Shown here piece by piece: positions 45,092 to 54,617 of a DNA stretch of 64,000 nucleotides. Source of the DNA: Paenibacillus kyungheensis (GTDB lineage Bacteria; Bacillota; Bacilli; Paenibacillales; Paenibacillaceae); the NCBI RefSeq assembly GCF_028606985.1, contig NZ_CP117416.1, positions 2,208,001 through 2,272,000 of the forward strand, in the 5' to 3' direction. Positions within the stretch are counted from its first letter, which is position 1. Each line of letters starts with the position of its first letter. Under the pieces are notes generated by a model. That model was not told the origin of the DNA. It did no database searches and saw only the letters and a program-made list of their open reading frames with translations. The position numbers were made by a program, and so were the translations under genes.

Positions 45092-46189
45092 ATGAATTCA
45101 AACGCGATCTCTACTAAAAAAACGATCAGCGAAGTAGGCTTGATTCGCGCGATCGCTTGTATGAGCGTTGTATTACTGCATTCGATTAAATTTACAACAG
45201 GGGAAAGTACAGAGGGTGCTATTCAGTTTGGACTATGGACGCTAGCTGGACTTCTTTCTTTTGGAACATCGACTTTTGTGTTTATTTCAGCATTGGTTCT
45301 TGCTTATTCTTATCCTAACCAGTTACCGAAGCAATTTTATAGCAAACGTATCAAGTTTCTTTTGATTCCTTTTGCTTGTATGGCTGTATTTTATGCTGTG
45401 ATGTCTGGTGTATTGAATGGATGGTCGATTCCTAAGCTAGTGGTCTACAATATGCTCGGAGCTTATCATGGCTGGTTTGTACTGGTTATTTTCCAATTTT
45501 ACATTCTTCATCAATTGTTTAATAAGTATATTGCCCGTTTTGATCCGGGGTGGGTTCTAGCTATAGCTCTTATTATTAATGTAGCGTATCTTGCTTTCTT
45601 TAATCTGGTAGCACCGCCTAGTAGCAATCAGTATATTGCTTATATTTGGGACCGAGGATACTGGATGCCATTTACAGGTTGGGTATTTTATTTTGCTCTC
45701 GCTTATTATTGTGGTAAACATTATCAAACATTTATGCAATATATCGAAAAATACAAAGTATGGATTTACGCAGCATTGCCTGTATCGTTAGCCATCATTA
45801 TTTATAACAATATGTATGCTAGCTTCGGATTTGGATCGAAGCGTATGGATATGATTTTGTTTACAGTTTTGTTAATTTTCGTATTGTTTTTAGCTTTTCG
45901 TAATGTAACCAAAATGCCGGCTGTATTATCAATCGTCAGTCAGTATTCATTTGGGATCTATTTATTGCATTGGTTCTATCTACAAATGATGGATATAGCG
46001 ATCGAGACGTTTGCTGTATCGCTTGGCTATTTTGAGATTCCATTGTTGTTTGTAGGAGGATTGCTCTGCTCTTATGTGACTATTAATCTATTAAACCGGA
46101 TTAAGATTGGTAAATATATTGTAGGTCGAGTCAATGTACCCAAATCTTCTGCTCCAGCTTCCAGTCGTAGCTTGGCTACTGAAAATTAA
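45092..46189 (+). CDS. Membrane acyltransferase, family 3
   Basis: Acyltransferase_3 (OafA/YrhL-like) protein, 365 residues with about ten membrane segments. It starts GLIRAIACMSVVLLHS, the family motif with the conserved His in the first helix. There is no extracytoplasmic SGNH domain. Family members O-acetylate or acylate surface sugars; the target here is unknown. AAAAGGAGG lies 11 nt before ATG 45092. It interrupts what is an acsA/acu divergent pair in Bacillus, and it has its own terminator. Confidence 0.85.
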   Translation: MNSNAISTKKTISEVGLIRAIACMSVVLLHSIKFTTGESTEGAIQFGLWTLAGLLSFGTSTFVFISALVLAYSYPNQLPKQFYSKRIKFLLIPFACMAVFYAVMSGVLNGWSIPKLVVYNMLGAYHGWFVLVIFQFYILHQLFNKYIARFDPGWVLAIALIINVAYLAFFNLVAPPSSNQYIAYIWDRGYWMPFTGWVFYFALAYYCGKHYQTFMQYIEKYKVWIYAALPVSLAIIIYNNMYASFGFGSKRMDMILFTVLLIFVLFLAFRNVTKMPAVLSIVSQYSFGIYLLHWFYLQMMDIAIETFAVSLGYFEIPLLFVGGLLCSYVTINLLNRIKIGKYIVGRVNVPKSSAPASSRSLATEN

Positions 46190-46221
46190 ATTATAGCTTG
46201 ATCTCTTGATCTGTAGAAATC

Positions 46222-46254
46222 AAAACCTTCTCGCATAATGAGAAGGTTTTTTTC
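46222..46254 (+). terminator. Rho-independent terminator
   Basis: AAAACCTTCTC (46222-46232) pairs with GAGAAGGTTTT (46240-46250), then Ts. Confidence 0.9.
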
Positions 46255-46304
46255 TGATTTTTGCTGATCTACATAGCTACACATACATTTACCTCAAAAA
46301 TCAG

Positions 46305-46334
46305 TATAATAAGAACATAAGGAAAGCGTTATCA
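46305..46334 (+). promoter_or_regulatory. acuA -10 box and cre site
   Basis: A perfect TATAAT is at 46305-46310, with no clear -35 box. A cre-like AGGAAAGCGTTATCA (46320-46334, 14 of 15) starts about where transcription would begin, so CcpA would act as a block at the start site. Confidence 0.65.
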
Positions 46335-46393
46335 TAAAAGTAGCCGATCTCGTTTACAATATTGAATACTTCCATAAAGAAAGGAATTCCAGT

Positions 46394-47026
46394 ATGGAGC
46401 ATTTGAAAAATCCACAATCGGAAACACTTGTGTCTCCTCGGTGCACGTTACAACTAGAAGGGCCTGTATCACCAGCACATATTCGCACTAAAAAAATGCA
46501 TCCTCAATTAGACGCCTTTCGTCGTCCAGCCGAACAATGGGAAGCATTGATCGAAATTGCTGAATTGGATGAAGGGCGCATTATTATGGCTTGCGATGGC
46601 GAGGTCATTGTCGGATATGTAACATTTCATTATGCAGATGAATATGAGCGCTGGTCGGAAGGCAATATGGAGGATCTGATCGAACTTGGAGCAGTTGAAG
46701 TAGCGAATGATTACCGGGGACTCGGTCTAGCCAAAAAGTTGATACAACTTTCTTTTCGCGAAGAACAACTTGATCGAATGATTGTATTTACGACAGAGTA
46801 TTACTGGCATTGGGATCTTGAGAATACAGGGCTAAACGTCTGGGATTATCGCAAAATGATGGAGCAGTTAATGAAAAATGTTGATATGGTCTGGTTCGCA
46901 ACCGATGATCCTGAAATCTGTTCTCATCCTGCGAATTGCTTGATGGTACGTGTAGGAAAATATGTACCGCAATCTTCAGTAGAAGCATTTGATCGCCTAC
47001 GATTTCGGCAACGATTTATGTATTGA
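46394..47026 (+). CDS. acuA: Protein acetyltransferase AcuA
   Basis: GNAT acetyltransferase of 210 residues, closely similar to B. subtilis AcuA along its length: GRIIMACDGEVIVGYVTFHY, ERWSEGNMEDLIELGA, VANDYRGLGLAKKL (acetyl-CoA loop), TEYYWHWDL and SHPANCLM all fit. AcuA acetylates the active-site lysine of AcsA and turns it off. AAAGAAAGG is the ribosome site. acuC starts 29 bp downstream. Confidence 0.95.
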   Translation: MEHLKNPQSETLVSPRCTLQLEGPVSPAHIRTKKMHPQLDAFRRPAEQWEALIEIAELDEGRIIMACDGEVIVGYVTFHYADEYERWSEGNMEDLIELGAVEVANDYRGLGLAKKLIQLSFREEQLDRMIVFTTEYYWHWDLENTGLNVWDYRKMMEQLMKNVDMVWFATDDPEICSHPANCLMVRVGKYVPQSSVEAFDRLRFRQRFMY

Positions 47027-47055
47027 ATTTCAATCATAGAAAGGAGAATTGATGT

Positions 47056-48234
47056 ATGGATAAAGCAATATATGTATATCATCCTGATAGCTTGAAGTAT
47101 GTATTTCATCAGAATCATCCATTTGACCAGCGTAGATTAACGCTTACTCGTGATCTACTACAACAAGTAAATGCTTTATCTGTAGATCAAATCTTTGTGC
47201 CTGGCGAATTGCCAGATTCTCATTTGTTACAACAAGTGCATATTCCTGAATATGTAGAAGCTGTCAAACAATTAAGTCTGGAGCATCCTTCACAGCAGGC
47301 TATTGATCGTGCATTCCAATACGGTCTTCATCAAGGGGATACGCCGTATTTTGCAGGGATGCACCAGAGTGCATTATCGATTGCTGCTGGCTCGGTGACT
47401 GCTGCCCAGATGGTAATGGAAGGTCAGACGACCCATGCTCTTCATCTAGGGGGTGGACTGCATCACGCTATGCCACAGAAAGGCGCTGGATTCTGTATCT
47501 ATAATGATGCCGCACTTGCAATCGCTCATGTACGGGAAACATATGGAGCTAAAGTGCTCTATATTGACACAGATGTGCATCATGGAGATGGTGTAGAAAT
47601 GTGCTTTTACACTGATCCAAATGTTTTTACGTATTCGATTCATGAGACAGGTAAATATTTATTTCCAGGTACAGGACGGGTAGAAGAGCGCGGTGCAGGT
47701 GAAGGATTTGGTTACACTGTAAATCTACCTTTAGAACCGTATACTGAAGACGATTCATGGCTAGAGTGTTTTGAGACGACGTTGAATCAAGTGTTAGAAC
47801 GCGCTAAGCCCGATCTTATTATTAGTCAACATGGATGTGATGCTCATGCGCTTGATCCATTGTCTCATGTGCATTGTTCTATGCGTATCTATCAGGAGAT
47901 GCCTCGTATGATTCATCAAGCTGCTCATCAGTGGTGTGAAGGACGGTGGGTAGCACTGGGAGGCGGCGGATACGATATATGGAGAGTAGTACCTAGAGCA
48001 TGGTCATTATTGTGGCTTGAAATGAGCAATCATCCACTACTGCAACAGCTTCATACTGATCCGTTGTTACCGTTACCTCAAGACTGGTTAGATCATTGGC
48101 AAGCAGAAAGTCCTGTCTCTTTGCCGCAAACATGGTTAGATGATGTGAAGCGCTGGGAACCGATCCCAAGGCGAGAAGAGATCACGCAGTCTAATCGAGC
48201 GATCAGTGAAATAGCAGCAACTTATTTGAAATAA
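47056..48234 (+). CDS. acuC: Deacetylase AcuC
   Basis: Class I/II histone-deacetylase-like enzyme, 392 residues. HHAMPQKGAGFCIYNDAALA, the zinc site YIDTDVHHGDGVE and LGGGGYD are visible. It reactivates AcsA by removing the acetyl group. It is encoded directly after acuA. In Bacillus a CBS-domain gene, acuB, lies between acuA and acuC; here that gene is absent. AAAGGAG precedes the start. Confidence 0.95.
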   Translation: MDKAIYVYHPDSLKYVFHQNHPFDQRRLTLTRDLLQQVNALSVDQIFVPGELPDSHLLQQVHIPEYVEAVKQLSLEHPSQQAIDRAFQYGLHQGDTPYFAGMHQSALSIAAGSVTAAQMVMEGQTTHALHLGGGLHHAMPQKGAGFCIYNDAALAIAHVRETYGAKVLYIDTDVHHGDGVEMCFYTDPNVFTYSIHETGKYLFPGTGRVEERGAGEGFGYTVNLPLEPYTEDDSWLECFETTLNQVLERAKPDLIISQHGCDAHALDPLSHVHCSMRIYQEMPRMIHQAAHQWCEGRWVALGGGGYDIWRVVPRAWSLLWLEMSNHPLLQQLHTDPLLPLPQDWLDHWQAESPVSLPQTWLDDVKRWEPIPRREEITQSNRAISEIAATYLK

Positions 48235-48273
48235 AGCAAAGGTTTATTTGCCAGTATCCAAGTGGATCAGAAT

Positions 48274-48297
48274 TGGTATAAAATAAACATTATACCA
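48274..48297. other. 8-bp inverted repeat after acuC
   Basis: TGGTATAA (48274-48281) and TTATACCA (48290-48297) form a perfect inverted repeat without a T run. It could be an operator or weak hairpin. No function is assigned. Confidence 0.35.
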
Positions 48298-48363
48298 GTC
48301 TGTAACAAAATCGTAATGACTCAAAAGGGGCGAAATGAACATTTTCGGGTATATATATTTTGC

Positions 48364-48530
48364 CGGGAGATTGGCAGATGAAAGATTTTCACATACAGAG
48401 CATAAAAGGGTAAGTTAATATAAGCGGTAAGCAGGGACAATAGCTACGTATGTAGAAATAGATACTATATTCAAGGAATGAGTTATATTCATCATTCATT
48501 ACTATAGTATGGAATGATCTGCCAATCCCG
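48364..48530 (+). other. Long-range inverted repeat in leader
   Basis: CGGGAGATTGGCAGAT (48364-48379) is complementary, apart from a 2-nt bulge, to ATCTGCCAATCCCG (48517-48530). The right arm ends directly before the ribosome site AAAGGAAGAG of the following gene. A transcript starting upstream would fold into a long closed loop ending at that site. Confidence 0.5.
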
Positions 48531-48546
48531 AAAGGAAGAGATATGT

Positions 48547-49104
48547 ATGTGCTATATCCTGTCACCAGCAAATGTGTATCCGGATCGTTACTGGTTTAAG
48601 TACAATTTCAATGATTCACCGGATCATTTGAGCTTCAAAAAAGGCACACCTCAACGAGATTGGGCGAAGACGCCAAAGTTCCATTTGCAAGGAGATATCG
48701 ATCTTAATCATTTAATGCATTTTGATTGGTTTATGAGCGATGGACCCGATCTAGTGGGACCTAGACTTGCTAGCGTTATCCGACAATATGCTGACAAAGA
48801 TGTACAATTGGTCGATGCAGAAGTCACTGTTAACGGTGAACCGCTTAACGGGTTTCAAGTACTTAATATCTTGACTGTTATCAATTGCTTGGATGTAGAA
48901 GAATCGGTTCATGTTCCTTTACTTCCAGGAATTCATGGAAGCCCTGTTCATTATATCTCGGTTGCTTTTCAACCGGATGGACTCAAAGGTCATGGACTGG
49001 TGCGTTCGAATGAAGATATCAGTCTGATTGTAGCATCTTCTGAATTTGTAGAAGCTTGTCGGGTACAAAACATAGCAGGTATTGTTTTTAAGGAAAATCT
49101 CTAA
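48547..49104 (+). CDS. Imm11/DUF1629-like protein
   Basis: A 185-residue protein. The middle and C-terminal parts resemble the Imm11 (DUF1629) family: VQLVDAEVTVNGEPLNGFQVLN, then NCLDVEES, and a closing SSEFVEACRVQNIAGIVF. Family members occur as immunity proteins of polymorphic toxins. No toxin gene is next to it. ATG 48547 has AAGGAAGAG 6 nt upstream. Family assignment is by pattern only and could be wrong in detail. Confidence 0.6.
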   Translation: MCYILSPANVYPDRYWFKYNFNDSPDHLSFKKGTPQRDWAKTPKFHLQGDIDLNHLMHFDWFMSDGPDLVGPRLASVIRQYADKDVQLVDAEVTVNGEPLNGFQVLNILTVINCLDVEESVHVPLLPGIHGSPVHYISVAFQPDGLKGHGLVRSNEDISLIVASSEFVEACRVQNIAGIVFKENL

Positions 49105-49251
49105 GTGGTATTTTGAGCAACATATCCTGATGGACGGTCTCCTTCCTTTTATCGATAGCAATTATTGATAAAGTATTCATTGTATGGCATCGTCTCTCGG
49201 CGCTACATGTCTCTACAAATTATATGACAATCACATGAAGGGGGCTTTTCC

Positions 49252-50385
49252 ATGAGTAAGAAAGAAGTAGTAGCTATGTTGCTTGCCGGAGGTCAAGGCA
49301 AAAGACTCAAAGGTTTAACAAGATTTCTGGCAAAGCCAGCCGTTTATTTTGGCGGTACTTATCGCATTATCGATTTTCCTCTTAGTAATTGCGCCAATTC
49401 ACGTATTGATACAGTAGGTGTATTAACGCAATATGAACCCATGGTCCTTCATGCATACATAGGTGTTGGTAACGATTGGGATATGGATCGCAAAAATGGT
49501 GGAGTATTTGTATTGCCACCACATGAACGCGAAGAAGGCAGTAGCTGGTATCAAGGAACAGCGGATGCGATTTATCGCAATCTAAACTTCGTGGAAAGAT
49601 TCGATCCTGAACATGTTCTTATTTTATCCGGTGACCATATTTACAAAATGGATTATGGCAAAATGCTGGATTACCATAAAGAAAAAGACGCAGATTGCAC
49701 CATTTCTGTTGTCAATGTCACGCTGGAAGAAGCTAGCCGTTTCGGTATGCTGAATACAGATGATGATCTTAAAATTTACGAGTTCGATGAAAAGCCAGAA
49801 CATCCAAAAAGTACACTTGCTTCTATGGGTATTTATTTGTTCAAATGGGATGTTCTAAAATCTTATCTGATTCAAGATGAGACGAACCCTACCTCTTCTT
49901 ATGACTTTGGTAAAGATATTATTCCGTTATTGTTAGATGATGCCAAAACATTATACGCTTATCCATTTGAAGGATACTGGAGAGACGTTGGTACAATCCA
50001 AAGTCTATGGGAATCCAATATGGATATGTTATCTGAACATCCAGAATTGGATTTGAATGATCCGAACTGGCGTATCTTCACACGTAGCCCGAATCAGCCT
50101 GCTCAGTATATTGCGCCTGAAGCTAAAGTGAGTGATAGCATCATTAACGAAGGTTGTATTGTACATGGTGAAATTAATCATTCGGTTCTATTCTTCGGTG
50201 TAGAAGTAGGCGAAGGTAGTGTGATTACTGATTCCGTTATTATGCCTAATGTGAAAATCGGCAAAAATGTTCGTATCCACCGCGCGATTATTGACGATGG
50301 TATGATATTGCCAGATGGTAAGCAAATTGGTGTAGATCGTGAAGATGAGAGCGAAATCTTACTAATAACGAATGAGTCATTATAA
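49252..50385 (+). CDS. glgC: Glucose-1-phosphate adenylyltransferase GlgC
   Basis: ADP-glucose pyrophosphorylase, 377 residues. The nucleotide-binding start [14 protein letters not shown] is followed by [20 protein letters not shown]. The C-terminal part is a left-handed beta helix with hexapeptide repeats. It makes ADP-glucose for glycogen. First gene of a glgC-glgD-glgP row; glgD follows after 14 bp and is normally a regulatory partner. GGGGG-type ribosome site (AAGGGGG) precedes the ATG. Confidence 0.95.
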   Translation: MSKKEVVAMLLAGGQGKRLKGLTRFLAKPAVYFGGTYRIIDFPLSNCANSRIDTVGVLTQYEPMVLHAYIGVGNDWDMDRKNGGVFVLPPHEREEGSSWYQGTADAIYRNLNFVERFDPEHVLILSGDHIYKMDYGKMLDYHKEKDADCTISVVNVTLEEASRFGMLNTDDDLKIYEFDEKPEHPKSTLASMGIYLFKWDVLKSYLIQDETNPTSSYDFGKDIIPLLLDDAKTLYAYPFEGYWRDVGTIQSLWESNMDMLSEHPELDLNDPNWRIFTRSPNQPAQYIAPEAKVSDSIINEGCIVHGEINHSVLFFGVEVGEGSVITDSVIMPNVKIGKNVRIHRAIIDDGMILPDGKQIGVDREDESEILLITNESL

Positions 50386-50399
50386 TAAAGAGGACGGTG

Positions 50400-51509
50400 A
50401 TGGGAATGAAGGGCTTCGTAGGAGTTATCAACCTGGATCATGAATTAGACCAACTAAATGAATTAACATATTTCCGTTGCGGTGCAGCCGTTCCATTTGG
50501 TGGACGCTATCGTCTAATCGATTTTGCTTTGTCAAATATGATGTATGCAGGTATGGAAGATATTGCTCTATTTGTTCGTCGTAAATATCGTTCTTTAATG
50601 GATCATTTGGGTGAAGGCAGACCGTGGGACTTGGATCGTAAACGGGGCGGACTCTTCATCTTGCCACCAGATTGGCATGATCCAACCGATACTTCACTTG
50701 GAGATCTGCAACATATTCATAATAATATGGATTATTTCCATCGCAGTTCTGGTGATATTGTTGTGAATAGCGGCACCCAACATGTGAACAAAGTAGATTT
50801 TAATGAAGTCTACAAATATCACAAAGAAAAAGGTGCAGATGTTACGGTTGTCTACAAAAAAGTAGCAGAGTTGGAGCCAGAACATGGCCCTTGTCGTCGT
50901 GTAGAAGTAGATGAGAATGGCTATGTATCAGGTATTCATCATGAGCGTGATCATAACAATATTTATCTAGAAATCTTTATTATGGATAAAGCTCTGTATT
51001 TGGATCAAGTTCGTTACTCGATTGCTCATGGTAAGAGCTATTTCTTCCGTGATGTGATTCAACATAACCCGAATGGTCTTAAAATCGCCGCTTATGAATA
51101 TACAGGCTACAATGCAGTGATTAATTCAGTGGAAAGCTACTACAAAAATAGTCTAGCTTTACTTAACCCTGATAACTACATGAAGTTATTTCATGAGAAA
51201 CCTGTGCAAACGAAGATTAAATACGAAGCACCGACCAAGTATCTGGAAAGTGCTAAAGTGACTAATTCTTTATTAGCAAACGGATGTATTATTGGCGGAG
51301 AAGTGGAAAACAGTATTTTATTCCGCGGTGTTAAAGTCGAAAAAGGCGCACGTGTTGTCAATTCAGTTATTTTACAGAAATGTACGATTGAAGCAGGCGC
51401 TGTATTGGAAAATGTGATCTTGGATAAAGATGTTCATATTTCAGGAGATCGTACATTGATCGGTGATGTGAAAAAACCATATGTTACAGCGAAGAGCACT
51501 TCCGTCTAA
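50400..51509 (+). CDS. glgD: GlgD, regulatory ADP-glucose pyrophosphorylase subunit
   Basis: GlgC paralogue of 369 residues that lacks the GGQGKRL nucleotide loop; its N-terminus reads FVGVINLDHELDQLNELTYFR. The PFGGRYRLIDFALSN region is kept. In Bacillus-type bacteria GlgD forms a complex with GlgC and modifies its kinetics. ATG 50400 lies 6 nt after AAGAGG; ATG 50406 or GTG 50397 are other options. Confidence 0.93.
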   Translation: MGMKGFVGVINLDHELDQLNELTYFRCGAAVPFGGRYRLIDFALSNMMYAGMEDIALFVRRKYRSLMDHLGEGRPWDLDRKRGGLFILPPDWHDPTDTSLGDLQHIHNNMDYFHRSSGDIVVNSGTQHVNKVDFNEVYKYHKEKGADVTVVYKKVAELEPEHGPCRRVEVDENGYVSGIHHERDHNNIYLEIFIMDKALYLDQVRYSIAHGKSYFFRDVIQHNPNGLKIAAYEYTGYNAVINSVESYYKNSLALLNPDNYMKLFHEKPVQTKIKYEAPTKYLESAKVTNSLLANGCIIGGEVENSILFRGVKVEKGARVVNSVILQKCTIEAGAVLENVILDKDVHISGDRTLIGDVKKPYVTAKSTSV

Positions 51510-51546
51510 ATGTAGATCAGAATTAGAATAGAGGAGGAACGCCCTG

Positions 51547-53991
51547 TTGTTTACGAGCAAAGAGTCATTCAAAAGCATATTTCAGAATAATGTAGTTTCC
51601 AAGTTGGGAAAACCGTTGGAAGAAGTATCAAGTGAAGATGTATATACGATTTTGAGTCGGATGATCCGAGAATTTGCCGGTAAGGAATGGGCAGCAACCA
51701 ACCGCGAATTTCGAGATAATGAGGAAAAACAAGTCTATTATCTATCTCTTGAATTTCTAATAGGTCGTCTACTAGGTAACAATCTACTCAATATGGGTGT
51801 TCTTGAAATTGTGCAAGAAGGTCTGGAAGACTTAGGGGTATCTCTTTCTGAAATAGAAGAACAAGAAGCAGACGCAGGACTAGGTAATGGTGGTCTTGGT
51901 CGTCTGGCTGCTTGTTTTATGGATTCATTAGCTTCTCTTGGATATGCAGGACATGGTTGCGGGATTCGTTATAAATACGGTCTATTTGAACAAAAAATAG
52001 TTGATGGTAATCAGGTAGAATTACCGGATAACTGGCTGCAAAAAGGAAACGAATGGGAAGTTCGTCGTGATGACCGCAAAGTGGAAGTTCGCTTTGGCGG
52101 TAATGTAGAAGTTCATGAAGAAGCAGGAGAGCTTACTTTTTCACTTCATGATTATGAAGGGGTATGGGCTATTCCTTACGATGTTCCTGTTATTGGGTAC
52201 AAAGGGAACAGAGAGAATTCGCATATGAATACACTTCGTCTATGGAGCGCAGAACCAATGCGTGAAATGGCAAGTCGTGGTTCTTCTTCAGGCGGTAACT
52301 ATTACAGCTATCTGGATTACAATCGTTCGGTTGAATCGATCTCCGAATTTTTGTATCCGGATGATTCTCAATATGCTGGACGACTATTGCGATTGAAGCA
52401 ACAGTATTTCCTTTGTTCTGCTGGTCTGCAAAGCATTTTACGTACGTATGACAAATTAGGGCTTAGCTATGAAGAGCTACCGAAAAAGATAGCGATTCAT
52501 ATCAATGATACACATCCTACATTGGTCATTCCTGAATTGATGCGTATTTTGCTGGATGAAAAAGGATATGGATGGGATATAGCTTGGGAGATTGTAACTA
52601 AGACTGTATCGTACACCAACCATACGATTTTGAGCGAAGCCTTAGAAAAATGGCCAACTCATATGGTGCGTGAACTGTTACCGCGTGTGTATATGATTAT
52701 CGAAGAGATCAATGCTCGTTTTTGCCGTCTGCTTATGGATAAATATCCAGACGATCCAGATCGTGTAGCGCATATGGCTATTATTTTCGACGATCAGGTT
52801 AAAATGGCACATCTAGCGATAGCCGGTACTCATAGTATTAACGGTGTAGCCGCATTGCATACCGATATTTTGAAGCATCGTGAGATGAAAAATTTCTACG
52901 AGCTGTATCCAGATCGGTTCAACAACAAAACAAATGGTATTACTCATCGTCGCTGGTTAATGCATGCGAATCCTGAGTTATCACAGTTAGTGAGTGAATC
53001 GATAGGTACGCGTTGGATTACTCATCCGCAAGAAATGGTCGGCATTTTGAAATACAGTGAAGATGCAAGCTTTCAAGAGCGCGCTGCTAAGATCAAGCTC
53101 AATAATAAGCAAAAATTGGCGACATATATTGAACAAAAATATGATGTCAAAGTGAATACGGATTCGATCTTTGATGTACAAGTCAAACGTCTGCATGCGT
53201 ATAAACGACAATTTTTGAATATTCTTCATATTATCCATTTGTACCATCAGATTAAAGAAATGCCATCACTGGATATAGTGCCACGTACTTTTATTTTTGG
53301 AGCCAAAGCGGCACCGAGTTATTATTTAGCGAAAAGTACGATCAAACTGATTAACAGTGTAGCCAATGTAGTGAATAATGATCCTGATGTGAAAGACAAG
53401 CTGAATGTCTTTTTCTTAGAAAATTATTCCGTTTCTTTAGCTGAAAAGATTATTCCTGCTGCGGACGTGAGCGAGCAAATCTCTACCGCTAGTAAAGAAG
53501 CCTCCGGTACAGGAAATATGAAATTTATGATGAATGGTGCTCTAACTGTAGGTACAATGGATGGTGCTAACGTAGAAATGCATGAAATGTTAGGCGATAA
53601 TAACATGTTTATTTTCGGACTGAATGCAGATCAAGTGATGGACTATTATCAACATGGTGGCTACAATGCACGCGATATTTACAACAGTGATTCACGGATT
53701 CAAGAAGTCATGAATCAACTGATTGAGCGTGGCCCATTTACTAATCATAATAATGAATTTGATATTTTGTACCGTTCGATTCTCGATATGAATGATGAGT
53801 ATTTTGTACTCAAAGATTTCTCAGCCTATACGGAAGCGCATGTTCAGATTGATCTCGCTTACCGTAATCGTAAAGAGTGGCTCAAAAAATCGATTCATAA
53901 CATCGGACATTCTGGTAAATTCTCTAGTGATCTGACAATAGGGCAATACGCGTCAGAGATTTGGAAAATCAAACCTGTGGATCGTGGGTAA
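51547..53991 (+). CDS. glgP: Glycogen phosphorylase GlgP
   Basis: Glycogen/maltodextrin phosphorylase, 814 residues. DAGLGNGGLGRLAACFMDS near the N-terminus, VQVKRLHAYKRQFLN in the centre and the PLP-binding KEASGTGNMKFMMNGALT near residue 655 are diagnostic. It releases glucose-1-phosphate from glycogen. TTG start, with GGAGG 9 nt upstream; no nearby ATG is better. It ends the glg row here: glgA (synthase) and glgB (branching) are not in this window downstream. Confidence 0.95.
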   Translation: MFTSKESFKSIFQNNVVSKLGKPLEEVSSEDVYTILSRMIREFAGKEWAATNREFRDNEEKQVYYLSLEFLIGRLLGNNLLNMGVLEIVQEGLEDLGVSLSEIEEQEADAGLGNGGLGRLAACFMDSLASLGYAGHGCGIRYKYGLFEQKIVDGNQVELPDNWLQKGNEWEVRRDDRKVEVRFGGNVEVHEEAGELTFSLHDYEGVWAIPYDVPVIGYKGNRENSHMNTLRLWSAEPMREMASRGSSSGGNYYSYLDYNRSVESISEFLYPDDSQYAGRLLRLKQQYFLCSAGLQSILRTYDKLGLSYEELPKKIAIHINDTHPTLVIPELMRILLDEKGYGWDIAWEIVTKTVSYTNHTILSEALEKWPTHMVRELLPRVYMIIEEINARFCRLLMDKYPDDPDRVAHMAIIFDDQVKMAHLAIAGTHSINGVAALHTDILKHREMKNFYELYPDRFNNKTNGITHRRWLMHANPELSQLVSESIGTRWITHPQEMVGILKYSEDASFQERAAKIKLNNKQKLATYIEQKYDVKVNTDSIFDVQVKRLHAYKRQFLNILHIIHLYHQIKEMPSLDIVPRTFIFGAKAAPSYYLAKSTIKLINSVANVVNNDPDVKDKLNVFFLENYSVSLAEKIIPAADVSEQISTASKEASGTGNMKFMMNGALTVGTMDGANVEMHEMLGDNNMFIFGLNADQVMDYYQHGGYNARDIYNSDSRIQEVMNQLIERGPFTNHNNEFDILYRSILDMNDEYFVLKDFSAYTEAHVQIDLAYRNRKEWLKKSIHNIGHSGKFSSDLTIGQYASEIWKIKPVDRG

Positions 53992-54025
53992 GCTTGACTC
54001 AATTGAACATAAAGCATAAATGAAG

Positions 54026-54089
54026 GAAATCCTTCTTGGTATTGTGATTGTCTGCGGATGATTATGATAGTGGGGAGGATTTCTTTTTT
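54026..54089 (+). terminator. Terminator after glgP
   Basis: GAAATCCTTC (54026-54035) pairs with GGAGGATTTC (54074-54083) with one G-U pair, then TTTTTT. It closes the glg transcript. Confidence 0.75.
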
Positions 54090-54149
54090 ATGTGGACGCA
54101 AATTTTAGTTAGTGCATTTTATTATTTTAGTTTTTATGAGGATGGATGG

Positions 54150-54322
54150 ACATCGCTACGTCAAAGGATGATCCTCTCGATCGCTGTTAAGAATGGATAT
54201 TTTGAACAACTGCTTGCGCAGTAAATATTCATTCTTAGTGTATGCTTACGAAGTAGTTTTCTTGCGGAAACTTTTAAGGCGAACGCTACGCTTCTTACGG
54301 ATCATTCCTTTTCCTTCGCTAA
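54150..54322 (-). repeat. Structured intergenic element, copy C (inverted)
   Basis: Reads on the minus strand. Outer arm: AAAGGATGATCC (54163-54174) with GGATCATTCCTTT (54299-54311). Core hairpin AAGAAGCGTAGCGTTCGCC on the minus strand (within 54276-54296). Inner arm AAGAATGGATATT (54189-54201) with AATATTCATTCTT (54224-54236), capped by ACTGC-TTGC-GCAGT. It carries about 39 extra bases (54237-54275) that can form a further hairpin (AGTTTTC/GGAAACT). Lies between glgP and the AT-rich island. Confidence 0.78.
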
Positions 54323-54366
54323 ATCGGTGTCTTGAATGTATGTAGAAATGGATATAAAAAAAATAG

Positions 54367-54617
54367 TTATTCAGAGTTCCATAATTCTTGATGTAATTTG
54401 AACCCGTCTTTTAAACCTTGATAGTACATGATACGTTCAGACATACCCTGAACTAATGTAGAAGCTTGTTCATATTCCTTTAATATAGAAAAACCATTTT
54501 CTTCAATAATAGAACTTAATTGTTCAAAAAGACGCAGACATTGTTTAATTCTTGACAAGCTATATTTTCCATACGTAAAGATATAAATTGATCAAAATCA
54601 GAAATTAAGTTATTCAT
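54367..54617 (-). pseudogene. Frameshifted small helical protein gene
   Basis: A minus-strand ATG at 54617 has GGAGG 7 nt upstream and encodes MNNLISDFDQFISLRMENIA before the frame fails. The continuation in another frame (from about 54558) gives CLRLFEQLSSIIEENG and later YYQGLKDGFKLHQELWNSE to 54367. The whole is 251 nt, so one base too few or two too many. The ending YxxGxKDGfxL is common in small helical Firmicute proteins of unknown function. It could be a recent pseudogene or a sequencing error. Confidence 0.6.

Noticed and set aside
48235-48546. Riboswitch or T-box before the Imm11-like gene
   Set aside because: Complementary arms are present but no conserved aptamer or T-box sequence was found.
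54367-54558. Independent 63-residue gene on the minus strand from a TTG
   Set aside because: No ribosome site at that start. A better start with GGAGG lies upstream in another frame, so it is read as part of a frameshifted gene.
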